From assembly GCF_022427965.1 (NCBI RefSeq), contig NZ_JAKTTI010000019.1:1-64000 (forward strand): DNA of 64,000 nucleotides, in the 5' to 3' direction. A model generated the notes under the pieces. It worked only from the letters and a program-made list of their open reading frames with translations, ran no database searches and was not told the origin of the DNA. This document shows positions 54,605 to 64,000 of the stretch, in pieces. The translations under genes and the position numbers were made by a program. The DNA comes from Fredinandcohnia quinoae (GTDB taxonomy: Bacteria > Bacillota > Bacilli > Bacillales > Bacillaceae_L). Within the stretch, counting starts at the first letter, position 1. The number at the start of each line of letters is the position of its first letter.

Positions 54605-56271
54605 ATATAGTCGACCAAGTAAAAGAACGATTAAAAGAAGAAATAAAACAAGCAGTCTTAAAAGCTAACCTAGCAACAGAAGAACAAATTCCAGAGGCTG
54701 TACTAGAGTTGCCAAAGGATAAAGCACACGGGGATTATGCCACAAATATGGCAATGCAGTTAGCACGCGTTGCGAAAAAAGCACCACGAATGATTGCTGA
54801 TGACATTGTTGCAAATTTTGATAAATCAAAGGCGTCCATCGAAAAAATTGAAATTGCTGGACCTGGATTTATTAATTTTTACATGAATAACTCCTATCTT
54901 ACGGACTTAATTCCAACGATTTTACAAGCTGGAGAAGCGTATGGTGAAACAACCGTTGGCAATAAGCAAAAGGTTCAGGTGGAGTTTGTATCGGCGAACC
55001 CAACTGGTGATTTGCATTTAGGTCATGCTCGTGGGGCAGCTGTTGGTGACTCGCTATGCAATGTATTAGAAAAAGCGGGCTATGATGTATCTCGAGAATA
55101 TTATATTAATGATGCCGGTAATCAGATTAATAATCTTGCATTATCAGTTGAAGCACGTTATTTCCAAGCTTTAGGCTTGGATAAGGAGATGCCTGCGGAT
55201 GGCTACCATGGCCAGGATATCGTCGGGATTGGAAAAAAGCTTGCTGAAGAGTATGGCGATAAATATGTAAATGTGGATGAAAAAGAGCGTTTCGACTTTT
55301 TCCGCGAATATGGCTTGAAATATGAAATGGCAAAACTACAAAAGGATTTGGAAGAATTCCGAGTTGGTTTTGATGTGTGGTATTCTGAAACCTCACTTTA
55401 TAAAAACGGGAAAATTGATGTTGCGTTAAATGCGTTACGTGAAAAAGGACATATTTTTGAGGAAGATGGAGCAACTTGGTTCCGTTCTACAGTCTTTGGC
55501 GATGACAAAGATCGTGTCTTAATTAAGAATGATGGATCATACACATATTTAACTCCTGATATTGCCTACCACCAAGATAAGCTTGAGCGTGGCTTTGAAA
55601 AGCTGATTAATATTTGGGGAGCAGACCATCACGGTTATATTCCACGGATGAAGGCAGCTATTCAAGCGCTTGGGTATGAAAAGGATACACTCGAAGTTGA
55701 AATCATTCAGCTTGTACACCTTTATAAAGATGGAGAAAAGATGAAGATGAGTAAGCGTACCGGAAAAGCCGTCACAATGCGTGACTTGATTGAAGAGGTA
55801 GGACTTGATGCTGTTCGTTATTTCTTTGCGATGAGAAGCTCTGATACTCATCTTGATTTCGATCTAGACTTAGCTGTATCAAAATCAAATGAAAATCCTG
55901 TGTATTATGCACAATATGCGCATGCACGAGTGTGTAGCATGCTGCGTTCAGGGGACGAAATGAATATTGCCCTAAACGGAGATTTTGCGTTAGAGCATGT
56001 TAGCTCGGAAAAGGAAATTGATCTTTTGAAAAAGCTCGGTGAATTCCCAGCGGCTGTGTCAGAAGCAGCTGAAAAACGAATTCCACATCGAATCACAAAC
56101 TATATTAACGAACTTGCAGCTGCCCTTCACAGCTTCTACAATGCTGAAAAGGTATTGGATCAAGACAATCTAGAAAAAACAAAAGCACGTCTGGCATTAA
56201 TGAAGGCAGTTCAAATTACTCTTCAAAATTCATTAAAATTAATTGGTGTATCCGCACCTGAGAAAATGTAA
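54601..56271 (+). CDS. argS: arginyl-tRNA synthetase
   Basis: 556 residues. Class I synthetase with HIGH-type motif in [16 protein letters not shown] and KMSKS-type motif KMSKRTG. The N-terminal Add1 domain occupies about residues 1-90, and the anticodon-binding domain lies at the C-terminus ([20 protein letters not shown]). It charges tRNA-Arg. No T-box was seen in the leader. A perfect terminator follows. Confidence 0.97.
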   Translation: MNIVDQVKERLKEEIKQAVLKANLATEEQIPEAVLELPKDKAHGDYATNMAMQLARVAKKAPRMIADDIVANFDKSKASIEKIEIAGPGFINFYMNNSYLTDLIPTILQAGEAYGETTVGNKQKVQVEFVSANPTGDLHLGHARGAAVGDSLCNVLEKAGYDVSREYYINDAGNQINNLALSVEARYFQALGLDKEMPADGYHGQDIVGIGKKLAEEYGDKYVNVDEKERFDFFREYGLKYEMAKLQKDLEEFRVGFDVWYSETSLYKNGKIDVALNALREKGHIFEEDGATWFRSTVFGDDKDRVLIKNDGSYTYLTPDIAYHQDKLERGFEKLINIWGADHHGYIPRMKAAIQALGYEKDTLEVEIIQLVHLYKDGEKMKMSKRTGKAVTMRDLIEEVGLDAVRYFFAMRSSDTHLDFDLDLAVSKSNENPVYYAQYAHARVCSMLRSGDEMNIALNGDFALEHVSSEKEIDLLKKLGEFPAAVSEAAEKRIPHRITNYINELAAALHSFYNAEKVLDQDNLEKTKARLALMKAVQITLQNSLKLIGVSAPEKM

Positions 56272-56272
56272 C

Positions 56273-56312
56273 AAAAAGAGGCCTCCTACGATACAGTAGG
56301 GGGCCTCTTTTA
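56273..56312. terminator. bidirectional terminator between argS and cls
   Basis: AAAAGAGGCCTCCTAC (56274-56289) pairs with GTAGGGGGCCTCTTTT (56296-56311), one G-T pair. Confidence 0.93.
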
Positions 56313-56319
56313 TACCACC

Positions 56320-57522
56320 CTATAAAAAAAGTGAAATCCAAGTGGCAATTTTTACTTTTACTCTGTGAAAGAACGTTTGGTCTGTAATCGTGGACATCGG
56401 CAATTTATTTGATTGGCGGAAGTCCTTCTCGACCTCTTCTCTAATATGCTGGATAAATTCTTTATCATGGATTATACAATTGAATTCATAATTGGCGAAC
56501 ATGCTTCGCTTGTCAAAGTTAGCAGTCCCGATGTCACTGACCTTATCATCAACTACAATCACTTTTGCATGGTAAAATCCGTTAAAGTACATGTAAAATT
56601 CCACGCCTTCCTTCATCAACTTTTCAAAGTAGGGGTAGGCCCCTTCTTTTACTAAAGGATGGTCAGGTTTTTTTGGTAATAGGACACGAACCTTTACATT
56701 CCTACGTGTTGCGGCAATAAGCTCCTCCATCAGTTCGTCACCAGGAATAAAATAGGGGGAACCTATGATGATTTCTTTTTCAGCGCTTCTTATTAAATCA
56801 ATAAATTCCTCTTGTAGATAGGCTCCATTTGTCGGAATAAGGCGCAATTTAATTTTACCGGGATTAAGAGGTGGGGAATACCTTGTATTACGAGCGATTT
56901 CCTCCTTCGTGGCACTAGACCAGTCTTTTACAAACTGTGTTTGCAAGTCGGTGACACCTTCACCTACTATTTTCAAATGGTAATCACGCCAGAAGCCATA
57001 CTTTGGATCCTTCCCTAAATATTCCTTTCCAACATTGAAACCACCAATATACCCGGTTTTTCCATCAATCACAGTGATTTTTCGATGATTTCTAGCATTT
57101 AATTTGTAAAACCAATATGGAAATCCTGGTTTGTTACTATAGGATAATTGAACACCAGAATCCTTAAGCTCCTTTTCCATCTCCTTTGTCACCATATGAC
57201 TTCCTACCCAATCGAGCAGCAGTCGAACCTCAATCCCTTGCTTTGCTCTTTCGCTTAATAACGAGACGAGCTCATCACCGAATTTGTCATTTTCAAAAAT
57301 ATAAAATTGAATATGAATATGGTCTTTTGCTTGTTTGACATCCTCAAAAAAATCTGTAAAAAGCTCCTCACCTGTTGTGTACAGTGCCAGATCACTCAAT
57401 CGGAACGGATAATCTGGATTTTCTACCTTTTTAAGATGACTTTTTCGACCGAGAGTGTAATCAAGACCAAGTAAGACAAATAAAATGAGTATAGTTGCAA
57501 TCGTTCCAATGAAAATTTTCAT
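56320..57522 (-). CDS. clsB: cardiolipin synthase-type phospholipase D family protein
   Basis: 400 residues. One N-terminal helix, then two PLD domains with HKD motifs: HRKITVIDGKTGYIGGFN (about residue 150) and HAKVIVVDDKVSDIGTANFD (about 320). It most likely makes cardiolipin from phosphatidylglycerol. It is shorter by one helix than ClsA proteins and matches YwiE/ClsB of B. subtilis. AGGAGG lies about 10 bases before the start. Confidence 0.88.
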   Translation of the reverse strand: MKIFIGTIATILILFVLLGLDYTLGRKSHLKKVENPDYPFRLSDLALYTTGEELFTDFFEDVKQAKDHIHIQFYIFENDKFGDELVSLLSERAKQGIEVRLLLDWVGSHMVTKEMEKELKDSGVQLSYSNKPGFPYWFYKLNARNHRKITVIDGKTGYIGGFNVGKEYLGKDPKYGFWRDYHLKIVGEGVTDLQTQFVKDWSSATKEEIARNTRYSPPLNPGKIKLRLIPTNGAYLQEEFIDLIRSAEKEIIIGSPYFIPGDELMEELIAATRRNVKVRVLLPKKPDHPLVKEGAYPYFEKLMKEGVEFYMYFNGFYHAKVIVVDDKVSDIGTANFDKRSMFANYEFNCIIHDKEFIQHIREEVEKDFRQSNKLPMSTITDQTFFHRVKVKIATWISLFL

Positions 57523-57615
57523 TAAAAGTCACCTCCTAGTCTCGCGGTCTGCTTAGTTTACACGAACATAGGCTTGATTATTGATAGTTGGAAAAAAGAA
57601 TGTTTTATAAAAATA

Positions 57616-57643
57616 TTGACTGAATGCTCATTCATTATATAAT
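57616..57643 (+). promoter_or_regulatory. fadF promoter with FadR-type operator
   Basis: TTGACT, 16 bases and TATAAT form a strong sigma-A promoter. Between the boxes TGAATGCTCATTCA (57621-57634) is an inverted repeat like the FadR (YsiA) operators of B. subtilis, so long-chain acyl-CoA should relieve repression. Confidence 0.75.
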
Positions 57644-57723
57644 GGAGATAAGAACTATAAAGTCAGAAAATTAATTTCTATCAAAATGTTTTTCATTTGG
57701 TCAGGGAGAAAGGGGTTCAACAC

Positions 57724-59844
57724 ATGGATATCTTATTAATCATCAACCTTCTTGCATTTATAAGTGTAACCGCTTACGCAATTTATCTCTTTATCTACTT
57801 AATAAAAACAAGAATCGCGTACATTAAGCTCGGTAAAAAGGTTGAATTTGATGGGAAAGTGAAAGAGCGATTAAATAAAATTTGGGTGAACGTATTTGGA
57901 CAAAAGAAGCTCATGAAAGATAAAAAAAGTGGAGCCATCCATGTTATGTTTTTTTATGGCTTTCTACTCGTTCAATTTGGAGCTATCGATTTCATTTGGA
58001 AAGGTCTTAAACCTGGATCACACCTCCCGTTAGGTCCATTGTATCCAGCATTCACATTTTTCCAGGAAATCGTTACATTTGTTATTTTAGTAGCGGTTGT
58101 CTGGGCGTTCCACCGCCGTTATGTGGAAAAACTTGTACGATTAAAAAGAGGCTTTAAATCAGGTCTTGTCCTATTATTTATTGGCGGACTAATGGTTTCT
58201 GTACTAGTAGGAAATGGAATGGGAATCATTTGGCACGGTGAAGAGCTTACATGGTCAGAGCCAATCGCATCGTCTATTGCCTTTTTACTAGGTGGAATTA
58301 ATGAAACAGTATCGATTGTAATCTTCTACATTGCATGGTGGATTCACTTAATTTTCTTATTATCATTCCTAGTATATGTTCCACAATCAAAGCACGCACA
58401 CTTAATTGCTGGTCCTGCAAACGTGTTTTTAAATCGTACGACTAATCCTGGTAAGCTTGAAAAAATTGATTTTGAGGATGAAACACAAGAAACATATGGC
58501 GTTGGAAAGATTGAGGATTTCAAGCAACCACAATTAGTTGATTTATATGCTTGTGTAGAATGTGGTCGTTGTACGAATATGTGTCCGGCTACAGGAACGG
58601 GAAAAATGCTCTCACCGATGGATTTAATTTTAAAATTGCGTGATCATTTGACAGAAAAAGGGGCAGTTGTAACACAAAAAGCACCATGGGTACCAACGGT
58701 TGCATTTTCAAAGACAAAGGGTAATCAGCTTGCATGGGCTGCTGCTGGCCAGGGGGCAAATGAGTCTGCCGCAACCATTGAAGATTTATATAATCCTAGC
58801 TTAATAGGTGAAGTTATTACTGAAGAGGAGATTTGGGCTTGTACAACATGTCGTAACTGTGAAGACCAATGTCCTGTAATGAATGAACATGTTGATAAAA
58901 TTATTGATTTGCGCCGTTATCTTGTTCTTACGGAAGGTAAAATGGATGCTGATGCTCAACGTGCGATGACAAATATTGAACGTCAAGGAAATCCATGGGG
59001 TCTTAATCGTAAGGAAAAAGAAAACTGGCGTGATGTACGTGATGATGTACATGTACCAACAGTTAAAGAAGCGAAAAAAGCAGGTGAAGAATTCGAGTAT
59101 CTATTCTGGGTTGGTTCAATGGGTGCATTTGATAACCGAAGCCAAAAGATTGCACTATCATTCGCGAAGCTTATGAATGAAGCAGGTGTGAAATTTGCAA
59201 TTCTAGGTAATAAAGAGAAAAACTCAGGTGACACCCCTCGCCGATTAGGAAATGAATTCTTATTCCAGGAGCTCGCAACAAATAATATTGCCGAGTTTGA
59301 AAAAGCTGAAGTGAAAAAGATCGTCACCATTGATCCGCATGCCTATAACATTTTCAAAAACGAATATCCTGATTTTGGACTTGAGGGTGTAGAAGTATTG
59401 CATCATACAGAGCTATTATATGACCTCGTCAATGAGGGCAAACTTGTTCCAAAATATGAGGTTAACGAAACGATTACATGGCATGACTCCTGTTATCTAG
59501 GAAGATATAACGATGTATATGATCCGCCACGTGAAATCTTAAATCGTATTCCTGGTGTGAAACTTGTTGAAATGGATCGAAACCGAGAAACAGGGATGTG
59601 CTGTGGAGCTGGTGGAGGACTTATGTGGATGGAAGAGGATACTGGAACACGTATTAACGTTGCCAGAACTGAACAGGCAATGGCTGTTAATCCAACGATA
59701 ATTGGATCGGGATGCCCATATTGCTTAACAATGCTAAGTGATGGAACAAAAGCGAAAGAAGTTGAAGAGGAGATCGGCACATATGATATTGCTGAATTGC
59801 TTGAACGATCAGTTGTGGGCGAGAAAAAAGAGCTTGTCTCTTAA
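57724..59844 (+). CDS. fadF: iron-sulfur oxidoreductase of beta-oxidation
   Basis: 706 residues from the ATG at 57724 (AAAGGGG ahead). The N-terminal third holds about six helices as in NarI-like cytochrome b domains. Two ferredoxin clusters (CVECGRCTNMCP and CTTCRNCEDQCP) and two CCG domains (HDSCYLGRYN, ETGMCCGAGGG) follow. FadF probably passes electrons from acyl-CoA dehydrogenase and electron-transfer flavoprotein to quinone. It starts the beta-oxidation cluster and has a FadR-type operator. Confidence 0.92.
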   Translation: MDILLIINLLAFISVTAYAIYLFIYLIKTRIAYIKLGKKVEFDGKVKERLNKIWVNVFGQKKLMKDKKSGAIHVMFFYGFLLVQFGAIDFIWKGLKPGSHLPLGPLYPAFTFFQEIVTFVILVAVVWAFHRRYVEKLVRLKRGFKSGLVLLFIGGLMVSVLVGNGMGIIWHGEELTWSEPIASSIAFLLGGINETVSIVIFYIAWWIHLIFLLSFLVYVPQSKHAHLIAGPANVFLNRTTNPGKLEKIDFEDETQETYGVGKIEDFKQPQLVDLYACVECGRCTNMCPATGTGKMLSPMDLILKLRDHLTEKGAVVTQKAPWVPTVAFSKTKGNQLAWAAAGQGANESAATIEDLYNPSLIGEVITEEEIWACTTCRNCEDQCPVMNEHVDKIIDLRRYLVLTEGKMDADAQRAMTNIERQGNPWGLNRKEKENWRDVRDDVHVPTVKEAKKAGEEFEYLFWVGSMGAFDNRSQKIALSFAKLMNEAGVKFAILGNKEKNSGDTPRRLGNEFLFQELATNNIAEFEKAEVKKIVTIDPHAYNIFKNEYPDFGLEGVEVLHHTELLYDLVNEGKLVPKYEVNETITWHDSCYLGRYNDVYDPPREILNRIPGVKLVEMDRNRETGMCCGAGGGLMWMEEDTGTRINVARTEQAMAVNPTIIGSGCPYCLTMLSDGTKAKEVEEEIGTYDIAELLERSVVGEKKELVS

Positions 59845-59925
59845 AGAGTAATATTGAAAAATTTAATAAAATGATTTTATTTTGAATATTGTTGAAGTAA
59901 AATAGAATTAATGATTAGTAGAAGT

Positions 59926-59955
59926 GGAGAGGTGTACATAGCGTACGCCTCCTTC
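59926..59955 (+). terminator. hairpin behind fadF
   Basis: AGGTGTAC (59930-59937) pairs with GTACGCCT (59943-59950), with a weak T run after it. Possible partial terminator between fadF and the thiolase gene. Confidence 0.5.
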
Positions 59956-59968
59956 TTACAAGTGAGAT

Positions 59969-59982
59969 TGAGCGAGCGTTCA
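59969..59982. promoter_or_regulatory. possible second FadR-type site
   Basis: TGAGCGAGCGTTCA is an imperfect inverted repeat (one mismatch between half sites) with CGTTCA halves. It lies 77 bases before the thiolase start. It resembles FadR-type operators only loosely. Confidence 0.35.
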
Positions 59983-60058
59983 GTCGGACGAAATGTAAGC
60001 GGTTTCTAACGGATTTCAGGAACCATTGTGGATATCTAAATATCGAGGGGGTTTAGTA

Positions 60059-61240
60059 ATGGGGAAAACTGTCATAGTGAGTGCTGTACGTACTCCGTTT
60101 GGAAAATTAGGTGGGGGTCTTAGCTCGTTAACAGCATCTGAGCTTGGTGGTATTGCGATAAAAGAGGCGTTGAAGCGGGCAAGTATTGATGGTGTGGATG
60201 TGGATGAGGTCATCTTTGGCTCAGTGTTACAGGGAGGTCAAGGTCAAATCCCGTCTAGGCAAGCTGCTAGAAATGCGGGTCTTCCTTGGGAAGTGAAAAC
60301 AGAAACCATTAATAAAGTATGTGCTTCAGGTCTTCGCAGTGTAACTCTTGCAGATCAAATCATACGATCTGGAGATGAAGAAGTCATTGTTGCAGGTGGG
60401 ATGGAGTCAATGAGTAATGCCCCTTACTTTCTCCCAAAAGCACGCTTTGGCTTACGAATGGGTGATGCGAGTGTGAAGGACTTAATGGTTCATGACGGAT
60501 TAACGTGTAGCTTCCAAGGCGTTCATATGGGAACGTACGGAAATGAAGTTGCAGAGGAGTTTAAGATTAGTCGTGAAGAGCAAGACGAATGGTCAATACG
60601 TAGTCACAAGCGCGCCATCGCTGCAATAGAGGATGGGAAGTTTGCAGAAGAAATTATTGGGGTAGAAATTCGTGGGAGAAGGGGCGAAGTTACTGTCGTT
60701 GACCGGGACGAAGCACCACGAAAGGATACAACAATTGAAAAGCTTGCGAAACTTCCGTCAGTTTTTAACGAAGAGGGTACGATTACCGCTGGTAATGCAC
60801 CTGGAATTAATGATGGAGCAGGAGCACTTGTGTTAATGAGTGAAGAACGTGCGTTACGTGAGGGGAAACAACCGATTGCAACAATTGTGGGGCATGCAGC
60901 GATTGCAGTAGAGGCAAAGGATTTTCCTAAAACCCCAGGACTGGTGATAAATGAACTTCTAAAGAAAACAGGAAAATCCCTAGAAGAAATTGATTTGTTT
61001 GAGATTAATGAGGCTTTTGCAGCAGTGGCATTAACAAGTGGGAAGATTGCATCTTTAGATCCAGAAAAGGTTAATGTGAACGGAGGCGCGGTTGCACTAG
61101 GACACCCAATTGGAGCAAGTGGTGCACGTATCATTATCACTCTCATACATGAGTTAAAAAGACGTGGCGGAGGCATTGGAATTGCTGCAATTTGCAGTGG
61201 AGGCGGCCAAGGCGACGCAATCATGGTGCATGTTGAATGA
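60059..61240 (+). CDS. acetyl-CoA C-acetyltransferase (thiolase)
   Basis: 393 residues from the ATG at 60059 (GAGGGGG 7 bases ahead). Thiolase motifs: reactive cysteine in [11 protein letters not shown], histidine in [14 protein letters not shown] and second cysteine in AICSGGGQG. It cleaves 3-ketoacyl-CoA, or condenses acetyl-CoA. With the following dehydrogenases it forms a beta-oxidation block comparable to mmgABC of B. subtilis, here between fadF and acdA. Confidence 0.93.
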   Translation: MGKTVIVSAVRTPFGKLGGGLSSLTASELGGIAIKEALKRASIDGVDVDEVIFGSVLQGGQGQIPSRQAARNAGLPWEVKTETINKVCASGLRSVTLADQIIRSGDEEVIVAGGMESMSNAPYFLPKARFGLRMGDASVKDLMVHDGLTCSFQGVHMGTYGNEVAEEFKISREEQDEWSIRSHKRAIAAIEDGKFAEEIIGVEIRGRRGEVTVVDRDEAPRKDTTIEKLAKLPSVFNEEGTITAGNAPGINDGAGALVLMSEERALREGKQPIATIVGHAAIAVEAKDFPKTPGLVINELLKKTGKSLEEIDLFEINEAFAAVALTSGKIASLDPEKVNVNGGAVALGHPIGASGARIIITLIHELKRRGGGIGIAAICSGGGQGDAIMVHVE

Positions 61241-61277
61241 TAGTGTAATCAGCAGGCTTCAACATGGATCGTGTGGA

Positions 61278-61314
61278 TGCAGTGGTGCATAAAGTATAAA
61301 TTTGCACCATTGCA
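61278..61314 (+). other. hairpin between thiolase and dehydrogenase genes
   Basis: TGCAGTGGTGCA (61278-61289) pairs with TGCACCATTGCA (61303-61314), one G-T pair, loop of 13. There is no T run, so it is more likely an mRNA processing or stability element inside the operon than a terminator. Confidence 0.55.
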
Positions 61315-61341
61315 GTTCTAATTTCAGAGGAGGTTATATTC

Positions 61342-62196
61342 ATGAACGTAAAAAAGGTTATGGTTATTGGTGCAGGACAAATGGGCTCTGGGATTGCACA
61401 GGTTTGTGCGATGGCAGGCTATGATGTCATTTTGCATGATATGAAACAAGAGTTCCTAGATCGAGGTATAGGCATTATTACTAAAAACCTCTCACGTCAA
61501 GTAGAAAAAGGGCGTATAACTGAAGTAGAAATGACAACAATTTTAAGCAGAATCTCACAATCTCTTGACCTTCAAAATGCGAGTAGTGTCGATCTAGTCA
61601 TTGAAGCGGCTGTTGAAAACATGGAGATCAAGACAAAATTATTTGCACAACTAGATGAAATTGCACCTCAGGACACCATTTTAGCAACAAATACATCCTC
61701 TCTTCCGATTACTGAAATTGCGGCCGCAACAAAGCGTCCAGAAAAAGTAATTGGAATGCATTTTATGAATCCAGTTCCAGTTATGAAATTAGTTGAAATC
61801 ATTCGTGGTTTAGCGACGGCGGATGAAGTGTATCAAACAATTGAAGAATTGACAAAAACATTAAACAAGGTCCCGGTTGAAGTTAACGACTTTCCTGGCT
61901 TTGTTTCAAATCGAATTTTAATGCCGATGATCAATGAAGCAATCTACACCCTATACGAAGGAGTGGCAACGAAGGAAGCGATTGATGAGGTGATGAAGCT
62001 CGGGATGAATCACCCGATGGGACCACTTACTTTAGCTGACTTTATCGGCCTTGATACATGTCTATACATTATGGAAACACTACACGAGGGCTTTGGTGAT
62101 GACAAATACAGACCATGTCCATTACTTCGAAAATATGTAAAAGCAGGCTGGTTGGGTAAAAAGTCAGGCCGTGGATTTTACACTTACGAAAGGTAG
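61342..62196 (+). CDS. 3-hydroxybutyryl-CoA dehydrogenase
   Basis: 284 residues. NAD motif [14 protein letters not shown] at the N-terminus, catalytic histidine in [15 protein letters not shown], and the C-terminal dimer domain ([15 protein letters not shown]). It oxidises 3-hydroxyacyl-CoA, preferentially short-chain by its family. GGAGG lies about 9 bases ahead of the ATG. It resembles MmgB. Confidence 0.95.
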   Translation: MNVKKVMVIGAGQMGSGIAQVCAMAGYDVILHDMKQEFLDRGIGIITKNLSRQVEKGRITEVEMTTILSRISQSLDLQNASSVDLVIEAAVENMEIKTKLFAQLDEIAPQDTILATNTSSLPITEIAAATKRPEKVIGMHFMNPVPVMKLVEIIRGLATADEVYQTIEELTKTLNKVPVEVNDFPGFVSNRILMPMINEAIYTLYEGVATKEAIDEVMKLGMNHPMGPLTLADFIGLDTCLYIMETLHEGFGDDKYRPCPLLRKYVKAGWLGKKSGRGFYTYER

Positions 62197-62265
62197 GGAA
62201 AATGAATGACTACTTTAGTAAAAAATCCTCTTCATCAAGGATCTTCGATTATGGAGGGCAGCAGC

Positions 62266-63399
62266 ATGAATTTTCACTTTACAGAAGAGCAACAAATGAT
62301 GCGGAAAATGGTTCGAGATTTTGCGCAGGCCAAAATTGCACCATTTGTGGAGAAAATGGAAAAGGGAGAATTCCCAAGAGAAATCCTTAGCAAAATGGGA
62401 GAACTTGGCTTAATGGGAATCACTACTCCTGAAATATATGGTGGCTCTGAAATGGATTTTACATCGTACATCATAGCCATTAATGAGTTATCAAAGGTAA
62501 GCGCAACAATTGGCGTTATTTTATCGGTGCATACCTCAGTTGGAACAAATCCGATATTAACATTTGGAACAGAAGACCAAAAACAAAAATATGTAACAAA
62601 GCTAGCAAGTGGAGAATATCTCGGTGCATTTTGTTTAACAGAGCCAAGTGCAGGCTCTGATGCAGGTAGCTTAAAAACGAAAGCTATTAAAAAAGGCGAT
62701 CACTATCTTTTAAACGGTTCTAAGGTTTTCATTACCAATGGTGGTGAAGCAGATGTATACATTGTCTTTGCACGTACAAATCCAGCTGAAACTGGAAGCA
62801 AAGGTATATCAGCCTTTATCGTTGAAAAAAACACACCAGGTTTTGTAATCGGGAAAGATGAGCATAAAATGGGGCTTCACGGCTCAAGGACAGTTCAAAT
62901 CACATTTGAGGATGCAGTCATTCCAGCTGAGAATCTACTTGGTGAAGAAGGAAAAGGCTTCGCAGTTGCGATGGCTAATCTTGAGGTTGGCCGTATAGGA
63001 ATTGCGGCACAGGCACTTGGGATTGCTGAAGCGGCGCTAGAGCATGCGGTTGAGTATTCGAAAGGAAGAATTCAATTTGGAAAACCAATAGCTGCTCAAC
63101 AAGGTGTTGGATTTAAACTTGCAGACATGGCAACAAATGTAGAAGCAGCAAGATTACTAGTATACCGGGCTGCATTTTTACGGGAAAACAAGCTACCTTG
63201 TGGGAAAGAAGCATCGATGGCCAAGCTACTAGCCTCAAAAACAGCAGTTGAAACTGCGATAGAAGCCGTTCAAGTGTATGGCGGATACGGATATACGAAG
63301 GATTATCCAGTCGAGCGCTTCTTCCGCGATGCGAAAATTTGCGAAATATACGAAGGCACTAGTGAAATTCAAAGGATTGTCATTAGTAAGCACTTATAA
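62266..63399 (+). CDS. acyl-CoA dehydrogenase (MmgC-like)
   Basis: 377 residues from the ATG at 62266, which has GGAGGG 7 bases ahead; the open frame goes back to 62206. FAD enzyme with family marks CLTEPSAGSDAGSLKT, KVFITNGGEADVYIVF and the C-terminal catalytic glutamate region CEIYEGTSEIQR. It inserts the double bond in acyl-CoA and passes electrons to electron-transfer flavoprotein. The N-terminus [20 protein letters not shown] is similar to the second enzyme at 63859. Confidence 0.94.
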   Translation: MNFHFTEEQQMMRKMVRDFAQAKIAPFVEKMEKGEFPREILSKMGELGLMGITTPEIYGGSEMDFTSYIIAINELSKVSATIGVILSVHTSVGTNPILTFGTEDQKQKYVTKLASGEYLGAFCLTEPSAGSDAGSLKTKAIKKGDHYLLNGSKVFITNGGEADVYIVFARTNPAETGSKGISAFIVEKNTPGFVIGKDEHKMGLHGSRTVQITFEDAVIPAENLLGEEGKGFAVAMANLEVGRIGIAAQALGIAEAALEHAVEYSKGRIQFGKPIAAQQGVGFKLADMATNVEAARLLVYRAAFLRENKLPCGKEASMAKLLASKTAVETAIEAVQVYGGYGYTKDYPVERFFRDAKICEIYEGTSEIQRIVISKHL

Positions 63400-63481
63400 A
63401 AGTGGTAATTGATTAGAAAAGTCGTCTAATGAGTATAATCTTGATTTTTTTACGTTAATTTAAGCTAGCAAGCTATGGGGA

Positions 63482-63820
63482 ATGCACGATTTTTCGATTA
63501 TATGCACGATATGGATGATATATGCGCGTTATCCAAAATATATGCACGATAGCCTTGGCGTGGGTACTTATATGCACGATAATTCGGAAATATGCGCATT
63601 AATTATCTGATATGCATGATAACCAAAATATATGCACATTAAAACCGAGATTTGTACGTTACTCTGATTAAATGCACGATGCATGAAATATATGCACATT
63701 ACGTAGAAACTACCGAAAAATTTAATTAATAAAAGGCCAGATAGTTATCGAGCTCGGGATATGCGCGTTACTTTGGATATAAGCACGATACACAAGACAA
63801 ACGCACGTTACGCAAAAAAC
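63482..63820. repeat. 20-bp-period degenerate array C (14 units, reverse orientation)
   Basis: Cores ATGCACGAT, ATGCGCGTT or ATGCACATT start at 63482, 63502, 63522, 63542, 63572, 63592, 63612, 63632, 63652, 63672 and 63692, then after a gap at 63761, 63781 and 63801. All steps are 20 bp except one of 30 and the gap. The reverse complement (ATCGTGCATAT, AACGCGCATAT) equals the cores of arrays A and B. It fills the 459-base gap between the two acyl-CoA dehydrogenase genes. Confidence 0.87.
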
Positions 63821-63858
63821 CTACTAATCTATCAAATAAAAAAGCGAGGGAACCAACA

Positions 63859-64000
63859 ATGAATTTTAAATTATCAGAAGAACATGAAATGATACGTAAA
63901 ATGGTCCGTGACTTTGCAAAAAATGAGGTAGCACCAACAGCCGCTGAGCGTGATGAAGAAGAACGCTTTGATCGTGAAATTTTCGATAAAATGGCAGAAC
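63859..64000 (+). CDS. acdA: acyl-CoA dehydrogenase AcdA, partial
   Basis: The first 47 codons are in the window; the gene runs off the right edge. The start ([20 protein letters not shown], then [20 protein letters not shown]) is nearly identical to what I recall of B. subtilis AcdA. GAGGG lies 8 bases before the ATG. It continues the beta-oxidation cluster, and from B. subtilis synteny rpoE and pyrG would be expected further right. Confidence 0.9.
   Translation, partial: MNFKLSEEHEMIRKMVRDFAKNEVAPTAAERDEEERFDREIFDKMAE

Noticed and set aside
60604-61224. 206-codon open frame opposite to the thiolase gene
   Set aside because: Shadow of a well-supported gene. The product is rich in serine, proline and alanine as expected from antisense reading, and there is no convincing ribosome site.

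Overview
The window looks like chromosome from a low-GC, endospore-forming member of the Bacillaceae. It has strong GGAGG ribosome sites and sigma-A promoters, and spore genes (alpha/beta-type SASP, gerQ, cwlJ, an RsfA-type regulator, a pbpG-type class A PBP). From about 30.8 kb onward the gene order follows the Bacillus subtilis ywd-ywf-ywg-ywh-ywi-ywj region: ywdI, ywdK, gerQ, hemQ, pta, lipL, rsfA, ywfO, ywgA, ywhB, ywhC, ywhD, pbpG, speE, speB, ywiB, argS, cls, fadF, acdA. No rRNA, tRNA, CRISPR, prophage or insertion sequence was seen.

Layout. 0.2-2.6 kb: threonine degradation (kbl plus an epimerase-type threonine dehydrogenase). 2.7-24.7 kb: a large alpha-glucan/alpha-glucoside island. 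It holds three binding-protein-dependent sugar importers, a membrane-tethered extracellular alpha-amylase, a neopullulanase-type enzyme, two GH13 exo-glucosidases, a GH31 alpha-glucosidase and two paralogous LacI regulators with operator-like sites. 24.8-28.1 kb: an AraPST-like three-component sensor (anchored sugar-binding protein, kinase, AraC-type response regulator). 28.3-34.5 kb: HAD phosphatase, SASP, HU protein, small genes and the pxpBAC 5-oxoprolinase operon. 34.5-46.4 kb: spore germination, heme, acetate, lipoate and conserved unknown genes. 46.7-53.8 kb: pbpG, spermidine synthesis, and a molybdate uptake pair with a divergent one-component regulator. 54.2-64 kb: ywiB-argS, cardiolipin synthase, and a fatty-acid beta-oxidation cluster (fadF, thiolase, hydroxyacyl-CoA dehydrogenase, two acyl-CoA dehydrogenases).

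How the sugar island works (inference from families): surface amylase cuts starch, and maltodextrins and isomalto-type oligosaccharides enter by two ABC importers. Intracellular neopullulanase, GH13 and GH31 enzymes then release glucose. A third importer resembles GtsABC-type glucose transporters. No ATPase gene for any of the three lies in the window, so a shared MsmX-like ATPase elsewhere is expected.

The most unusual signal is non-coding. Three intergenic regions (37791-38029, 53823-54012, 63482-63820) are built of degenerate units spaced almost exactly 20 bp apart. They share a core GYGCAWA preceded by TAAC or TATC, with otherwise unrelated spacer bases; the third array has the reverse orientation. 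In the second array the core alternates strictly between CAAAT and CATAA over eight units. A short fourth array (43161-43210) has the same 20-bp step with another core. A 52-bp tandem array (30199-30540, beside the HU gene) carries two of these cores fused head to head. I do not know a described element that matches this. In addition, a dispersed hairpin repeat is present twice, with three fully compensated base-pair changes between the copies.
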